The notes beneath the pieces were generated by a model. It had not been told where the DNA came from, did not search any database, and was given only the letters and a program-made list of their open reading frames with translations. Shown in pieces: positions 24,551 through 34,623 of a stretch of 64,000 nucleotides of DNA. The stretch comes from Chitinophaga sp. CB10 (GTDB lineage: Bacteria > Bacteroidota > Bacteroidia > Chitinophagales > Chitinophagaceae): NCBI GenBank assembly GCA_001870995.2, contig MLAV02000003.1, forward strand, positions 248,001 through 312,000. The letters are read 5' to 3'. Numbering within the stretch: the stretch's first letter is position 1; every line of letters starts with the position of its first letter. A program made the translations under genes and the position numbers.

Positions 24551-24925
24551 CTATTTTTTCTTACGGTACTTGATTTCTACGGTGGCAACACCGGTGCTGA
24601 TCATCCCCAGCCTTTTGGCGGCCTTTTTGGAAAGATCGATTATGCGGCCTTTTGCGAAAGGCCCCCTGTCGTTCACACGCACCTTCACCGTTTTTCCATT
24701 GGCCATATTGGTCACCTTTAGCCGGGTGCCAAACGGAAGGCTGGGATGGGCAGCCGTCAGGGCGTTTTGCCGGAACGTTTCGCCACTGGCGGTTTTGCGG
24801 CCGTCAAATTTATCGGCATAGTAGGAGGCTTTGCCGGTTTGCGTCACCTTTTTGCTGCAGGCAGTGCAGCAGAGCAGCATACAAGCAATGGCAACGGAGG
24901 GTAGTGTTTTTATCGTAGTGAACAT
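24551..24925 (-). CDS. rlpA: RlpA-like septal lipoprotein (double-psi beta-barrel)
   Basis: 124-residue lipoprotein: a type II signal peptide ends at the lipobox near C19-C22 (LLCCTAC), then an RlpA double-psi beta-barrel fills residues about 30-120. Conserved parts include GKASYYADKFDGRKTASGE, AAHPSLPFGTRLKVTN and VNDRGPF, with the catalytic-type Asp. RlpA proteins cleave denuded peptidoglycan glycan strands at septa in some bacteria. No SPOR domain is present, so this is the minimal form. Confidence 0.9.
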   Translation of the reverse strand: MFTTIKTLPSVAIACMLLCCTACSKKVTQTGKASYYADKFDGRKTASGETFRQNALTAAHPSLPFGTRLKVTNMANGKTVKVRVNDRGPFAKGRIIDLSKKAAKRLGMISTGVATVEIKYRKKK

Positions 24926-25058
24926 GCAGTATGATTAAGGGTTTCGCCGGATAAAAATAACGAAAAAAAGTAATGTTCTGTTAATAAACCCACGCTGAAC
25001 AATGCGGCCAGCATAGCGTTTTCCTAAATGAAAAGGAATCTGTTAAATCTTCAATTAT

Positions 25059-26795
25059 ATGGGAAAATTAGTTGCCGACCAGATAGTAGACATGCTGGCA
25101 AAAGCCGGCGTACAAAGAATCTATGCTGTAACGGGCGATAGCCTGAATCATATTAACGATGCCGTACGGCGTGATGGCCGTATCAAATGGATACACGTGC
25201 GGCACGAAGAAGCCGGCGCCTACGCCGCCGGCGCTGATGCGCAGCTGCTCGGAATTGGCTGCTGCGCCGGCAGCAGCGGCCCGGGGCATGTGCATCTCGT
25301 AAACGGTTTGTACGATGCGCACCGCTCCGGCGCCCCCGTGATTGCACTGGCATCTACCTGCGCCACTACCGAATTTGGCAGCGGCTATTTCCAGGAAACG
25401 AATACCATAAAGCTGTTTGACGACTGCAGCTGCTACAACCAGGTGGCCGCTACTCCCGAACAAGCGCCGCGCATGCTGCAGGCAGCCCTGCAACATGCCG
25501 TACACCGCAAAGGCGTAGCCGTGCTGGGCATCCCGGGGGATGTAGCCGCCGCGGATGCTGCGGATATTACTACCTCCACCCGCCTGTACCATCCGAAACC
25601 CATCGTGCGCCCGTCCGACCAGGAATTGCAGAGCCTGAAGGAAATACTGGACAACGCCGGCAAAATTGCCATTTACTGCGGTATTGGCGCCAGCGCTGCA
25701 CATGACGAGGTGGTACAGCTGTCCAACGTTTTGAAAGCGCCGGTAGCCTACTCCTTCCGCGCTAAAATGGGTATCCAGTATAATAACCCGAACGAAGTAG
25801 GGATGACAGGCCTGCTGGGCATTGCCTCCGCGTATAAAAGCATGCACGAGGCGGACGTGGTGCTGCTCCTTGGCACGGACTTCCCTTACACGCCGTTTAT
25901 CCCCGAGAACAAAAAATTGGTGCAGATAGACCTGCAGCCGGAGCGGCTGGGCCGCCGGGCAGACCTTGAGCTAGGTTTATGCGGAGATATTAAAGACACC
26001 CTCGCTGCGCTGCTGCCTATGCTGCAGGAAAAAACCGATGGAGAATTCCTGGAAGCCATGCGCGAGTTCCACCAGGAGGTCACCAAAAAGTTGCAAACCT
26101 ATGTAGCAGATCAGGGTAAGGAGGAGGCCATCAGCCCGGAATATATTGCTACGTTAATTGACCGGAAAGCGGCCAGCAACGCTATTTTTACGGTGGATAC
26201 CGGCATGACCAACGTATGGGCTGCCCGTTACCTCAGCGCTACCGGCGAACGTGTTTTACTCGGCTCCTTCAACCATGGCTCCATGGCCAACGCCCTGCCG
26301 CAATCGCTGGGGGCGGCGCTGGCAACGCCCGGACGGGAAGTGTATGCCCTCTGTGGGGATGGCGGTATTACCATGACGTTGGGCGACCTGATGACCATCA
26401 AACAATATAACCTCCCCGTAAAAGTGATGGTGTTCAACAACCGCTCCCTCGGCATGGTAAAGCTGGAAATGGAAGTGGCCGGCCTGCCGGACTGGCAAAC
26501 CGATATGGTCAATCCGGATTTTGCAGCCGTGGCCGCGGCAATGGGCTTCCAATCCTTCACCATACAAAAGCTGGAAGAAGCAGAACAGGTATTAACCAAT
26601 GCCATCAGTACAAAAGGCCCGGTGCTGGTGAACATCTTTACCAACCCGAGTTCGCTGGCGATGCCGCCTAAAGTGGAATTCGGACAAATGAAAGGTTTCG
26701 CTTTGTGGATGGGCAAATTAATCCTCAGCGGCAGGTATGAAGATGTGTTTGACGCAGTAAAATCAAACTATAAACATTTAAAGGACGTGCTATAA
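25059..26795 (+). CDS. poxB: Pyruvate:quinone oxidoreductase-like ThDP enzyme (PoxB type)
   Basis: 578 residues, close to E. coli PoxB (572). Thiamine-diphosphate enzyme expected to decarboxylate pyruvate to acetate and CO2 and pass electrons via FAD to membrane quinone. The Pyr domain has the cofactor-activating E50 (VRHEEAGAYAAGADA); the middle domain binds FAD; the PP domain has the Mg-ThDP motif GDGG...NN (about 430-460). The C-terminal KLILSGRYEDVFDAVKSNYKHL matches the lipid-binding tail region of PoxB. Other ThDP oxidases are possible. It stands alone with a strong shared terminator downstream. Confidence 0.88.
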   Translation: MGKLVADQIVDMLAKAGVQRIYAVTGDSLNHINDAVRRDGRIKWIHVRHEEAGAYAAGADAQLLGIGCCAGSSGPGHVHLVNGLYDAHRSGAPVIALASTCATTEFGSGYFQETNTIKLFDDCSCYNQVAATPEQAPRMLQAALQHAVHRKGVAVLGIPGDVAAADAADITTSTRLYHPKPIVRPSDQELQSLKEILDNAGKIAIYCGIGASAAHDEVVQLSNVLKAPVAYSFRAKMGIQYNNPNEVGMTGLLGIASAYKSMHEADVVLLLGTDFPYTPFIPENKKLVQIDLQPERLGRRADLELGLCGDIKDTLAALLPMLQEKTDGEFLEAMREFHQEVTKKLQTYVADQGKEEAISPEYIATLIDRKAASNAIFTVDTGMTNVWAARYLSATGERVLLGSFNHGSMANALPQSLGAALATPGREVYALCGDGGITMTLGDLMTIKQYNLPVKVMVFNNRSLGMVKLEMEVAGLPDWQTDMVNPDFAAVAAAMGFQSFTIQKLEEAEQVLTNAISTKGPVLVNIFTNPSSLAMPPKVEFGQMKGFALWMGKLILSGRYEDVFDAVKSNYKHLKDVL

Positions 26796-26800
26796 AAATA

Positions 26801-26848
26801 AAAAGCGTGTACCCGTCAAAGTTATAACGGCGACGGATACACGCTTTT
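26801..26848. terminator. Bidirectional terminator between poxB and tamL
   Basis: A 17-bp stem with one mismatch (26801-26817 with 26832-26848) and an A/T-flanked end serves both convergent genes. Its right arm touches the tamL stop codon. Confidence 0.9.
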
Positions 26849-29369
26849 AGAATGGATAACCAATCGCAATATTCAGTATCAGGTTTTTCTTTCTCCAATC
26901 CGGATCGCCGAAATTGATCTTATCGAATACCCAGCGCTCTCCTTCAGGATTGTAGGGGATGCGCAGCGGAAACGCGAGGTCGAAGCGTACGACTACTATA
27001 GATGCATCTATCCTGATACCGGCGCCGGCGCCTACGGCTATATCCCTGTAAAAAGTATTCAGTTTAAATTGACTACCGGGCTTGGTGGGCTCCTCTCGCT
27101 GTAACCAAATATTACCCGCATCAACAAAAGCGGCAAAGTTGAATACACTGGCAATGTGCAGCCTCACCTCAGAGTTGAACTCCAATTTAATATCCCCGGC
27201 TTCGTTGGCCAGTAAGCGGGTAGTGTCCACCTGCGGATTATGGTATGAGCCCGGGCCTAGCGTACGGGCGCGGAATGCGCGGATGCTGCTGCTACCACCG
27301 GTGAAGAACTGCTTCACGAAAGGCAATGAATTTCTTTCGCCTGTAATGCTGTTGCCATAAGGTAAACCGTAACCCATGTACAGGCGGTTGATCCACTGCT
27401 TGCCTTTCCCCAGCTGCCAGTAGTGGCGGCCTTCCAGCGTCAGGCGTTCGTATTGTGCAAACGGATTTTTAAAGATATTCCGCGTGGTATCACCGGACTT
27501 CGGAATGATCAATCCTGCAAGATTACCGGAAACATCCAGGTTGGCGCTGGCATAAAAACTATGCACGCGGTTAGGCGCCTGGTTGTTGAAGGTGATGGTA
27601 TAGTTACCTCCCAAAATAAATTGTTTGGAAATGGCGGCACGCTGGCCGGGATCATTGGCCAGGATGCTGTCATAAGCCGCCGTGGTTTTTGTAGGCAACA
27701 CGTAAGTGACGGCCACCGGCGAAAATGCGTGCGACAAATAAGGCGTGCGCTGCCAGAGGTATTGCAACTGCAACGTATAGGCGTTCAGGTTATACATGTC
27801 CGAACGGCTGTATAGTTCATACCCTAAGCTGATGCGGGTACGTGGCACATAGGGCGTACGAAGGTTGAGGCCAAACGGCGTCCAGAACCGCGGGATGGTA
27901 ACCGCTACTTCCGCGCCCAGCGCATAAGAGCTGGAACCGCCGGCGCTCTTATTCCCCGTTTGCCATTCCATACCGCCGCTAAGGCCTATTTCAAGGAGGT
28001 CCGCCGCATGCAGCCAGTTCCTGTTTTTAGCGGTAATTTTTACCTGCGAACCTACAAAGCCGTTGGACTTGGAAGTACCGCGCAGCTCCGTTTGCAGGGA
28101 GCGGCGCTGGTACGGCGTCAGGTAAAATCTTGCATCCAGGTAGCCGGTATCCGCCGAGGTGGCATAGTAGCCACCGTAAGTATTGTAGAAGCCACGGCCC
28201 GAAGTATCCCGCCTGTTGGCCTGGGTGGTATCTCCTCTCCTCCTGCCGGCGGTGTCGCCATAGGTAAGCTGGTTGCCGTAAAAGCGGTTACTGCTGTCGC
28301 GAATGGCGCCATCGGGATTTACCGGCGCATTCGGATTGCCCATTTCAAAGTTATGACGGGTGGTATCCCGCACGACCCTGAACTGCCCTTTCACAAACTT
28401 GAATACGCCCAGGTTGATCAAACGTTGCAGCGTAATGTCGTGCGAGCTAAGCCTGTACACGCTGTCCGGCCGCAGGAAGACGGACTTGTCAAACACAAAT
28501 GGCTTAAAGCGTTTGGCGGAATCAATGATATAAATCCCCTTGTAATTAACCGGCGTACCGGTGGTAGCAGTGGAATCGTTCTCCAAACTGTAATCCGGAT
28601 AGAGGATAATATCATGCAGCTTGTATGGGCGCAAAGCCGTTAGGGGCGTGGTATTTTTAACTTTAACGTAGAGGTTCACCTGGCCGTTTTCCGTACTGTC
28701 CGCCTGTACGATCAGGTAATCCGGCGTAAAGTAATAGTAGCCCTTTTCTTTTAAAACAGCGTGTATGCGTTCCCGTTCGGCCCGGATGGAGTCCAGCGAA
28801 TAAGGCTTACCCGGTATGAGGGAACTCTCGCTGGCCGTAGCCGCAATACTTTTGCCGATATCGGAGCTATCGGTAATAAACGTAACTTTTTTAATGGTAT
28901 AGCGGTGATGCGGCGTTGCGTAATACTTGATGGAGGCCTTTTTTGCGCCGTGGTTCTTTACTTCGGAGGTCACCACCGCCTGGAAATAGCCGTTATCCAC
29001 CAGGTATTGTTCCAGCACGTTTGCCGTATAATCAGGCTTGGCCTGGCTGAGTAATACAGGGGGTTCCCCCCATTTTTTTCTGAGGAGATAGTTTAGCCCC
29101 TTGCCTTTAGGCTCTTTCCCGAGATTGTATAACCATAGCTTAATCGGCATGCCGAGGAAACGCCTGTTCGGACGTGGCCTGATCCGGCTGTTCATACCAT
29201 CGGAAAGAGTCGAATAGTCCTTAGGCTTCTTCTTGCCTTCCCAGCTTGCGCTGCCGCCCGTGTACAGCCTGTCGCCCTCGGGCACCGTACGGGTAGTGCT
29301 ACAGCCGCCGATTGCTATGAGTACAATCAGGCCGATACAAGTGATGATATGATTATTTATTTTCTGCAT
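26847..29369 (-). CDS. tamL: TamL, lipoprotein form of the TamA/BamA-type assembly factor
   Basis: 840 residues from the ATG at 29369. The signal peptide ends in a lipobox (IAIGGC, C23), the feature that distinguishes Bacteroidota TamL from TamA. POTRA-like repeats occupy about 110-330, followed by a linker rich in Arg, Thr and Gly and a 16-strand Omp85 barrel (about 430-840) with the FFTGGSSSIRAFRAR motif (the conserved loop RxR-type segment). It begins 17 bp inside the tamB coding end, so the two are translationally coupled. With TamB it should move proteins or lipids to the outer membrane. Confidence 0.92.
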   Translation of the reverse strand: MQKINNHIITCIGLIVLIAIGGCSTTRTVPEGDRLYTGGSASWEGKKKPKDYSTLSDGMNSRIRPRPNRRFLGMPIKLWLYNLGKEPKGKGLNYLLRKKWGEPPVLLSQAKPDYTANVLEQYLVDNGYFQAVVTSEVKNHGAKKASIKYYATPHHRYTIKKVTFITDSSDIGKSIAATASESSLIPGKPYSLDSIRAERERIHAVLKEKGYYYFTPDYLIVQADSTENGQVNLYVKVKNTTPLTALRPYKLHDIILYPDYSLENDSTATTGTPVNYKGIYIIDSAKRFKPFVFDKSVFLRPDSVYRLSSHDITLQRLINLGVFKFVKGQFRVVRDTTRHNFEMGNPNAPVNPDGAIRDSSNRFYGNQLTYGDTAGRRRGDTTQANRRDTSGRGFYNTYGGYYATSADTGYLDARFYLTPYQRRSLQTELRGTSKSNGFVGSQVKITAKNRNWLHAADLLEIGLSGGMEWQTGNKSAGGSSSYALGAEVAVTIPRFWTPFGLNLRTPYVPRTRISLGYELYSRSDMYNLNAYTLQLQYLWQRTPYLSHAFSPVAVTYVLPTKTTAAYDSILANDPGQRAAISKQFILGGNYTITFNNQAPNRVHSFYASANLDVSGNLAGLIIPKSGDTTRNIFKNPFAQYERLTLEGRHYWQLGKGKQWINRLYMGYGLPYGNSITGERNSLPFVKQFFTGGSSSIRAFRARTLGPGSYHNPQVDTTRLLANEAGDIKLEFNSEVRLHIASVFNFAAFVDAGNIWLQREEPTKPGSQFKLNTFYRDIAVGAGAGIRIDASIVVVRFDLAFPLRIPYNPEGERWVFDKINFGDPDWRKKNLILNIAIGYPF

Positions 29370-32300
29370 TATCTTTCTTGTCCTTCTTTTTATTGTCGGC
29401 ACGCAATTTTTTCTTTTCTGTCTTGCTTTTGGAACGCTGCAGGATTTCCCTGAATTCGTCGTAATCCATTACCAGCATAAATGCTACGCCGGTTTCCACC
29501 AGCTGCCCTTCGATAACGGACTGGCTGTCGTTACGCTGGTACACGCGGATGCGGTAGCGCCCATCCCTGGAAAGTTTATACTCTACGGAAATGTCCCCGA
29601 GCAGCGAGCTGGCGTTCTGGTTATTGCCGGTCAGCATAATGTTGGAGCCTACAGAAACCGTCAGGCGATCATTAAAGAGGTTTTTGGAAGCCCCGATGTT
29701 CAGGTTGGTCTGTTCCTGCGCCGAGCCGGTAGAATAGTCTTCCTTGCTTTGCAGGTCAAAATTCAGGTCCACTCCTTTGATCAGGTTGCCGGCGAGGTTA
29801 TTCAGCTGCTGAGAAAGTATTTTACTCACACTGTTACGCGCTGCCTGCCCCAGCCCGCCGCCGCTGTTATCCAGCGTATTCATCGGATCATCCGGGATGA
29901 AGGTGCCCAGTACCAGCAAGCCCATTACCTGTTTGTTCAGTTCGGACGGTACCTGGTTGATCTGCTTGATGCGGTTGTAGGCGGTTCCGTTGAAGTCGTT
30001 CCTTTCCTTCTCCGGCATATCCAGCCGGAAGCTGATATCCGGCTTTTTCAGGTTGCCTTTGATCATCAGGTACACTTCGAACGGAATGCGTTGTTTATAG
30101 GTATTGCGCTGCTGCTGGTCCATATTGCCCAGCTGGTCCTGCACGAGGTCGATAGCCGGCGCATTTACGGTGTATTTGGCGGTGATGTCCAGGTCCGCAT
30201 TCATAGCGTCCCCATTGAAGGTGATCACGCTTCCCTTCTGGATATCGAAGGAGCGTTTGATCAGCTGGTTGAGGGACATCTCGTATTTACCTTCCTCAAT
30301 TTCATAGCGGCCGGTGAGGCTCATTTTGCTGCTGGGGTCCAGCGTGGCGTTGATGCTGGCAGTACCTTTGGCCTGCACAAAGTCCCCGTTCTGCTCATCT
30401 ATCACAATTTTTATGGTAGATGCCGGCGTAATTTCCGCTACGCCTGAAAAGTTAATGCCTTTAAGCCGCGGGTTCTGGTATTTGATGCTATCCTGTCTGC
30501 GCAGCAGGGCGGAATCAACCGGGTTGCTCATATCCACAAACTCTACCACGCCTTCCCTGTCTGCCACGCCCGGCTCTTCCTGCGGCAGGATGACGGTGAT
30601 GCTGGACTTATCCCGCAGTTTAACGTTGGCGTCTATACGCGGCAGGTCCATAGAGCCGCGGATCTGCACCTTGCTGTCAATGAAGGCGGGCCCCCATATC
30701 CACTGGTCCTTGTTCTGCTGCGGGCCCAGTGCCATGAAGTTATCCGCCGTTACGTTCAGGTTGAAAATAAAGCGGGAATAATCGCGGGTCATGATGCGGC
30801 CGTTCATGACCATTTCATTGTTGAGGCTATCGGCAATCACTACGTTATTGAATACGATGCCTCTTTCATCGATCACGATATCTTCATCCGGCAGGTGCAG
30901 GTTGGAGCCCAGGAAGCTCACTACGCCGCCGGCATTGTTGAAATGCATATTGCCCAGTACTTTCGGGGCTTTTGTAGTGCCGGTAATATCAAATTTCCCC
31001 GAAACGGCGCCGTACATGTTGCTCATGCTGCCCATGGTAAAAGGTTCCAGGGCTTTCATGTTCAGGTGGCCAATATTGATATGCGCATTGATGGTGCTAT
31101 CGTAGGTGCCGGTTACGTTCATGTTATTGTCAGCACCGGCCAGCGTTGCGTCCAGTTTGTACCGGTTAGGGGCAGGACTGTGTACTTCCGCATCCAGCGT
31201 GCCCATTGGCGTGCTTTTCAGCGCCAGGCTATCAATCCGGAGTTTAGCGTCAATAACGGGGCTCTTATCCCAGTTGCGTACATTGGCGTCCGCATTCAGC
31301 AAGCCGTTGGCCAGCAGGGTGTCTGTAGCCAGCAAGGCGGTAATGGTGGACAGCTGGAAGTCCTGTATTTTCAGTTGCAGCGCCGGCGTGGCGGCAGTAT
31401 CCTGCTGGGTGAGCAGGTGTATGGACTGGTTGCCGTTGGAGAGGCGGATGTTAGCGGAGTCCGGCAGGCTGTTTTTCAGCCGCAGCAGGTTGTTCTCATC
31501 TATCGTCCACTCCTGTTTATTGAGGATCAGGCCAGGCTTCAGCGATAATTCCATCACATTATCCGGCAGGAAGTTCAGGATGCCGCCCAGTTTGTATTTC
31601 GTTTTATACGCCCTGTCCCGCAGTACCATGTCGAAGTTAACGAGGCCGGTATCCACATGGGCGGCAATTTCCGTATGGTGTAACGGGAAGGTTGGATGGT
31701 AGAGATGCGCCAGGGAAGCGTTGGCCTGCATGGCTGTATCGAGGATGCTGGCGGTGATCAGCAGGCTGTCTATCCGCAGGGAGTCATACACGATTTTGGG
31801 CGCATGCACATGCACATTGAGCAAGCTGCTATCGCTGTTGAAGCGCCCGTGGAAGATCATCGGATCGTCTACCCGAAGGCCGGGCGCAAGTGATTCCAGG
31901 CTGCGCGGCCAGGTAAGGGATCCATACCAGTTCAGGAGCTGGCCTGCCGGGGGGATGAGGATCTTCCCGGAATCGGTGGGCTGCAGCGGTTTGCTGATTA
32001 CGTCCGAAAGGGCCGGTCCTATTTTGCGGTAGTCAAACTGGCCCCAGGTATTGATCATTCCCAGCGGGGTGCGCAGGTCGATGATTTGTAAGCTATCGTG
32101 GCGGGCAACGATGGATACCGTATCCAGCGGTATCACCTTGTCTTCCGTTTGTATCTGCCATTGGGTAAAGTACGCGTTACCTACGATTTCCCGGGGCGTA
32201 ATGCTGGGGAAATCCGCCTGCAGCTTACCGATGAGGGTCAGCGGGGAGGCGTACCAGTTGGTGGTGTACAGGTCCGCCCTGGCGAGGTCGATATCCGCCT

Positions 32301-34413
32301 TCAGGTTATGAACGGTGGAATCGCCCAGCTCCCCGTTTACGGCGAAAGTAGCGGTGATGCTGGTATCCCGGCTCTCTCCCTTAGCGGAGAATTCCCCTTT
32401 GTTGATGCCGGCTTCCACATTTACATCGTGGTACGTATAGCCGTTATAGGTAGCATCCGAAAAAACGGCGTCCGCATTGGCTACCATGCCGGTTACCGTG
32501 TAGCCCTGCCCGTTAGCGTTCAGGCGCCCGTTAATCCAGCCGTAGGTAGTATCATACAGGAGTTTACCCGGATGCACGTGGAGGTAGGGTACGTTGATGG
32601 TATAACTGCTGCGCACACTGTCTGTAATATTCACCAGGTGCGCTTTTACATCCGCGCTGGCATACTCGCTACGCAGTTTGAGGTTGGTATTCATATTCCG
32701 CATGCCGCCCAGGAAAGAGCCTGTGATGAGCATGTTTTCCGGCAGGCGCGGCGTATCCGGTAAAGCGCCTGGGGGCAGCCAGCTGCGCAGGGGCTTGTCG
32801 CCGGATTGCACAAAGAGGTTGGGTAGGTTGGCGTTGAGTTTGTCCACATCGGCGGCGTGGGTCACCTGTCCGTTTTCCACCCGGATAATATTACCGCCAT
32901 GGTCGTTGGCGTAAAAGCTTTTGATGTTCAGTTGGCCCAGGGTGCCTTTTAGTATAGCCGACAGTGTTAGGTCCTTATTCCATAACGGCGCGAAGTTTTT
33001 ATTCCTGCGGGCGTCCGGCACAAATCCCAGCCACTCGCCCAGCGCTACGCGTACGGAGTCGAGGTCGGCGTCGATACCGATCCTGTCCATATCCTTCGAT
33101 ACGTCGGACCAGGAAGGCACGGTAACGGTTATACGCTTGCGGAGTACGCTTTTGTTAGTTTGAACAAGGAAGTTTTTCAACACCAGGGATTGCGGGGTAA
33201 ATAAAACATCCATGTTGGCTTTTTTGATGGTAAAGCCGGACCAGTCGCGGGCGGTGAGGGATTTCAGCACGGCGCTGATGCTGTCCGGCTGGTATCTCAC
33301 ATTCGTGACCCGGGTGCTTACGTTGGTAAGCAGCAGGTGGTTATAGTCCGGATCAGGGCCGGCGGCTTTAGGCGGCGGCGCCCCGTTGTCGTACCTGACA
33401 GCGAACTTATCAAGGTTGACGGTGGTGGCTGCGAGGGTCCATGCGCTGCCGGTGGTATCCGGCGGGGCTGGCGTCGTATCTTTCCCCGGCATGAGGGAAA
33501 CCATCCCGGAGGCGCCGGATATTTTCAGCTCTCCTACCTGGATGTGCGCGCTGTCCTGGTCCAGGCCGGAGTTGGACAGCTGCAGTTCGCCTATCTTCCA
33601 GGCGGTATTGATACCAACCCCATCGCTGCTGAAAAGGAAGGCGCTATTGGTGATATTCAGTTTTTTGAGGAGCAGGTGCAGGCTGGCGGCGTTTGTATCT
33701 GCCGGCTGCGGCGGCGGGGCCGCGGCAGCTACTTTGGAAGGAATATAATACTGGCGGAAATAGCCTCTGAGGCCATCCACTTTGATATTCCGGAAAGAGT
33801 AAAGGCCGTCATCCACGAGGAGGTCGTCCGGATCGAGGTGGATCTCTTTCCAAACGAGCGCTGCGTCCATCCCACCGGGCGTATCATCAAAGCGAACGCT
33901 GAAATTGGTGAGGGAAATATCTTTCAGCACAAACTGCAGGGTGGTACCGCTGGAACTGTCCAACGTATCAGGTGTTTGTTTGGGAGATACGAATGCATCT
34001 ATGACAAACTGAAAGTTGAGGGTCGAGTCGTTTACGTGGTACGCGTTGACGAGCACGGAATCCCACTGGAGCTTATCGATTTTTAACTCGTTGTTCAGCA
34101 GGGAAAGCAGGTTGTAATGTACTTTCAGGGAGCGGGAGTAGAACAGCGCTTTATTGGTCGTATCGGCTACAAATACATCTCTCAGTTCCAGGTATTGCCA
34201 TCCCCTGGCGCGGAGATAGCCGATTTTTACGCGGGTATTCAGTTTCTTCTGCAGGTAGGTTTCGCCCTGCTGACGAAGGTAGTTCTGCACGCCATCAATC
34301 TGAAGCAATAGCAGTACCATAACGGGCAAAAGTAGCACCGCTACAATAATCCATAATATCCATTTCCACCAGGGGCGGCTGTGATGTTCTCCGGTTTCTG
34401 CAGGTTCTGTCAC
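29353..34413 (-). CDS. tamB: TamB-like translocation/assembly module protein
   Basis: 1686 residues starting at GTG 34411-34413. One N-terminal transmembrane helix (about 18-40, WILWIIVAVLLLPVMVLLLL) anchors it in the inner membrane. The rest is a very long repetitive beta-strand region (AsmA-like/DUF490) expected to form a hydrophobic groove bridging the periplasm, with the conserved C-terminal TamB domain at about 1200-1640 and a Lys-rich tail. It lies directly upstream of and overlaps tamL. AsmA-like proteins are linked to phospholipid transport to the outer membrane. Confidence 0.93.
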   Translation of the reverse strand: MTEPAETGEHHSRPWWKWILWIIVAVLLLPVMVLLLLQIDGVQNYLRQQGETYLQKKLNTRVKIGYLRARGWQYLELRDVFVADTTNKALFYSRSLKVHYNLLSLLNNELKIDKLQWDSVLVNAYHVNDSTLNFQFVIDAFVSPKQTPDTLDSSSGTTLQFVLKDISLTNFSVRFDDTPGGMDAALVWKEIHLDPDDLLVDDGLYSFRNIKVDGLRGYFRQYYIPSKVAAAAPPPQPADTNAASLHLLLKKLNITNSAFLFSSDGVGINTAWKIGELQLSNSGLDQDSAHIQVGELKISGASGMVSLMPGKDTTPAPPDTTGSAWTLAATTVNLDKFAVRYDNGAPPPKAAGPDPDYNHLLLTNVSTRVTNVRYQPDSISAVLKSLTARDWSGFTIKKANMDVLFTPQSLVLKNFLVQTNKSVLRKRITVTVPSWSDVSKDMDRIGIDADLDSVRVALGEWLGFVPDARRNKNFAPLWNKDLTLSAILKGTLGQLNIKSFYANDHGGNIIRVENGQVTHAADVDKLNANLPNLFVQSGDKPLRSWLPPGALPDTPRLPENMLITGSFLGGMRNMNTNLKLRSEYASADVKAHLVNITDSVRSSYTINVPYLHVHPGKLLYDTTYGWINGRLNANGQGYTVTGMVANADAVFSDATYNGYTYHDVNVEAGINKGEFSAKGESRDTSITATFAVNGELGDSTVHNLKADIDLARADLYTTNWYASPLTLIGKLQADFPSITPREIVGNAYFTQWQIQTEDKVIPLDTVSIVARHDSLQIIDLRTPLGMINTWGQFDYRKIGPALSDVISKPLQPTDSGKILIPPAGQLLNWYGSLTWPRSLESLAPGLRVDDPMIFHGRFNSDSSLLNVHVHAPKIVYDSLRIDSLLITASILDTAMQANASLAHLYHPTFPLHHTEIAAHVDTGLVNFDMVLRDRAYKTKYKLGGILNFLPDNVMELSLKPGLILNKQEWTIDENNLLRLKNSLPDSANIRLSNGNQSIHLLTQQDTAATPALQLKIQDFQLSTITALLATDTLLANGLLNADANVRNWDKSPVIDAKLRIDSLALKSTPMGTLDAEVHSPAPNRYKLDATLAGADNNMNVTGTYDSTINAHINIGHLNMKALEPFTMGSMSNMYGAVSGKFDITGTTKAPKVLGNMHFNNAGGVVSFLGSNLHLPDEDIVIDERGIVFNNVVIADSLNNEMVMNGRIMTRDYSRFIFNLNVTADNFMALGPQQNKDQWIWGPAFIDSKVQIRGSMDLPRIDANVKLRDKSSITVILPQEEPGVADREGVVEFVDMSNPVDSALLRRQDSIKYQNPRLKGINFSGVAEITPASTIKIVIDEQNGDFVQAKGTASINATLDPSSKMSLTGRYEIEEGKYEMSLNQLIKRSFDIQKGSVITFNGDAMNADLDITAKYTVNAPAIDLVQDQLGNMDQQQRNTYKQRIPFEVYLMIKGNLKKPDISFRLDMPEKERNDFNGTAYNRIKQINQVPSELNKQVMGLLVLGTFIPDDPMNTLDNSGGGLGQAARNSVSKILSQQLNNLAGNLIKGVDLNFDLQSKEDYSTGSAQEQTNLNIGASKNLFNDRLTVSVGSNIMLTGNNQNASSLLGDISVEYKLSRDGRYRIRVYQRNDSQSVIEGQLVETGVAFMLVMDYDEFREILQRSKSKTEKKKLRADNKKKDKKDNAENK

Positions 34414-34623
34414 GTGATTTTCTCGGGTATGTTAATTACAGAATTAAAACGCACGACGGCGCTGATAGTTTACTCTAAAACAGGAATGTGTCATGCAAAG
34501 TCAGGGCCACCTCACGGCCCATACAAAATTCATACCTGGGGCACAGGGTTATGACTCTTGGTGCAAGAATACGTTAAATACGGTAACGGGCATACTTTTT
34601 TTGTGATTTTTATGGCCAAAAGG

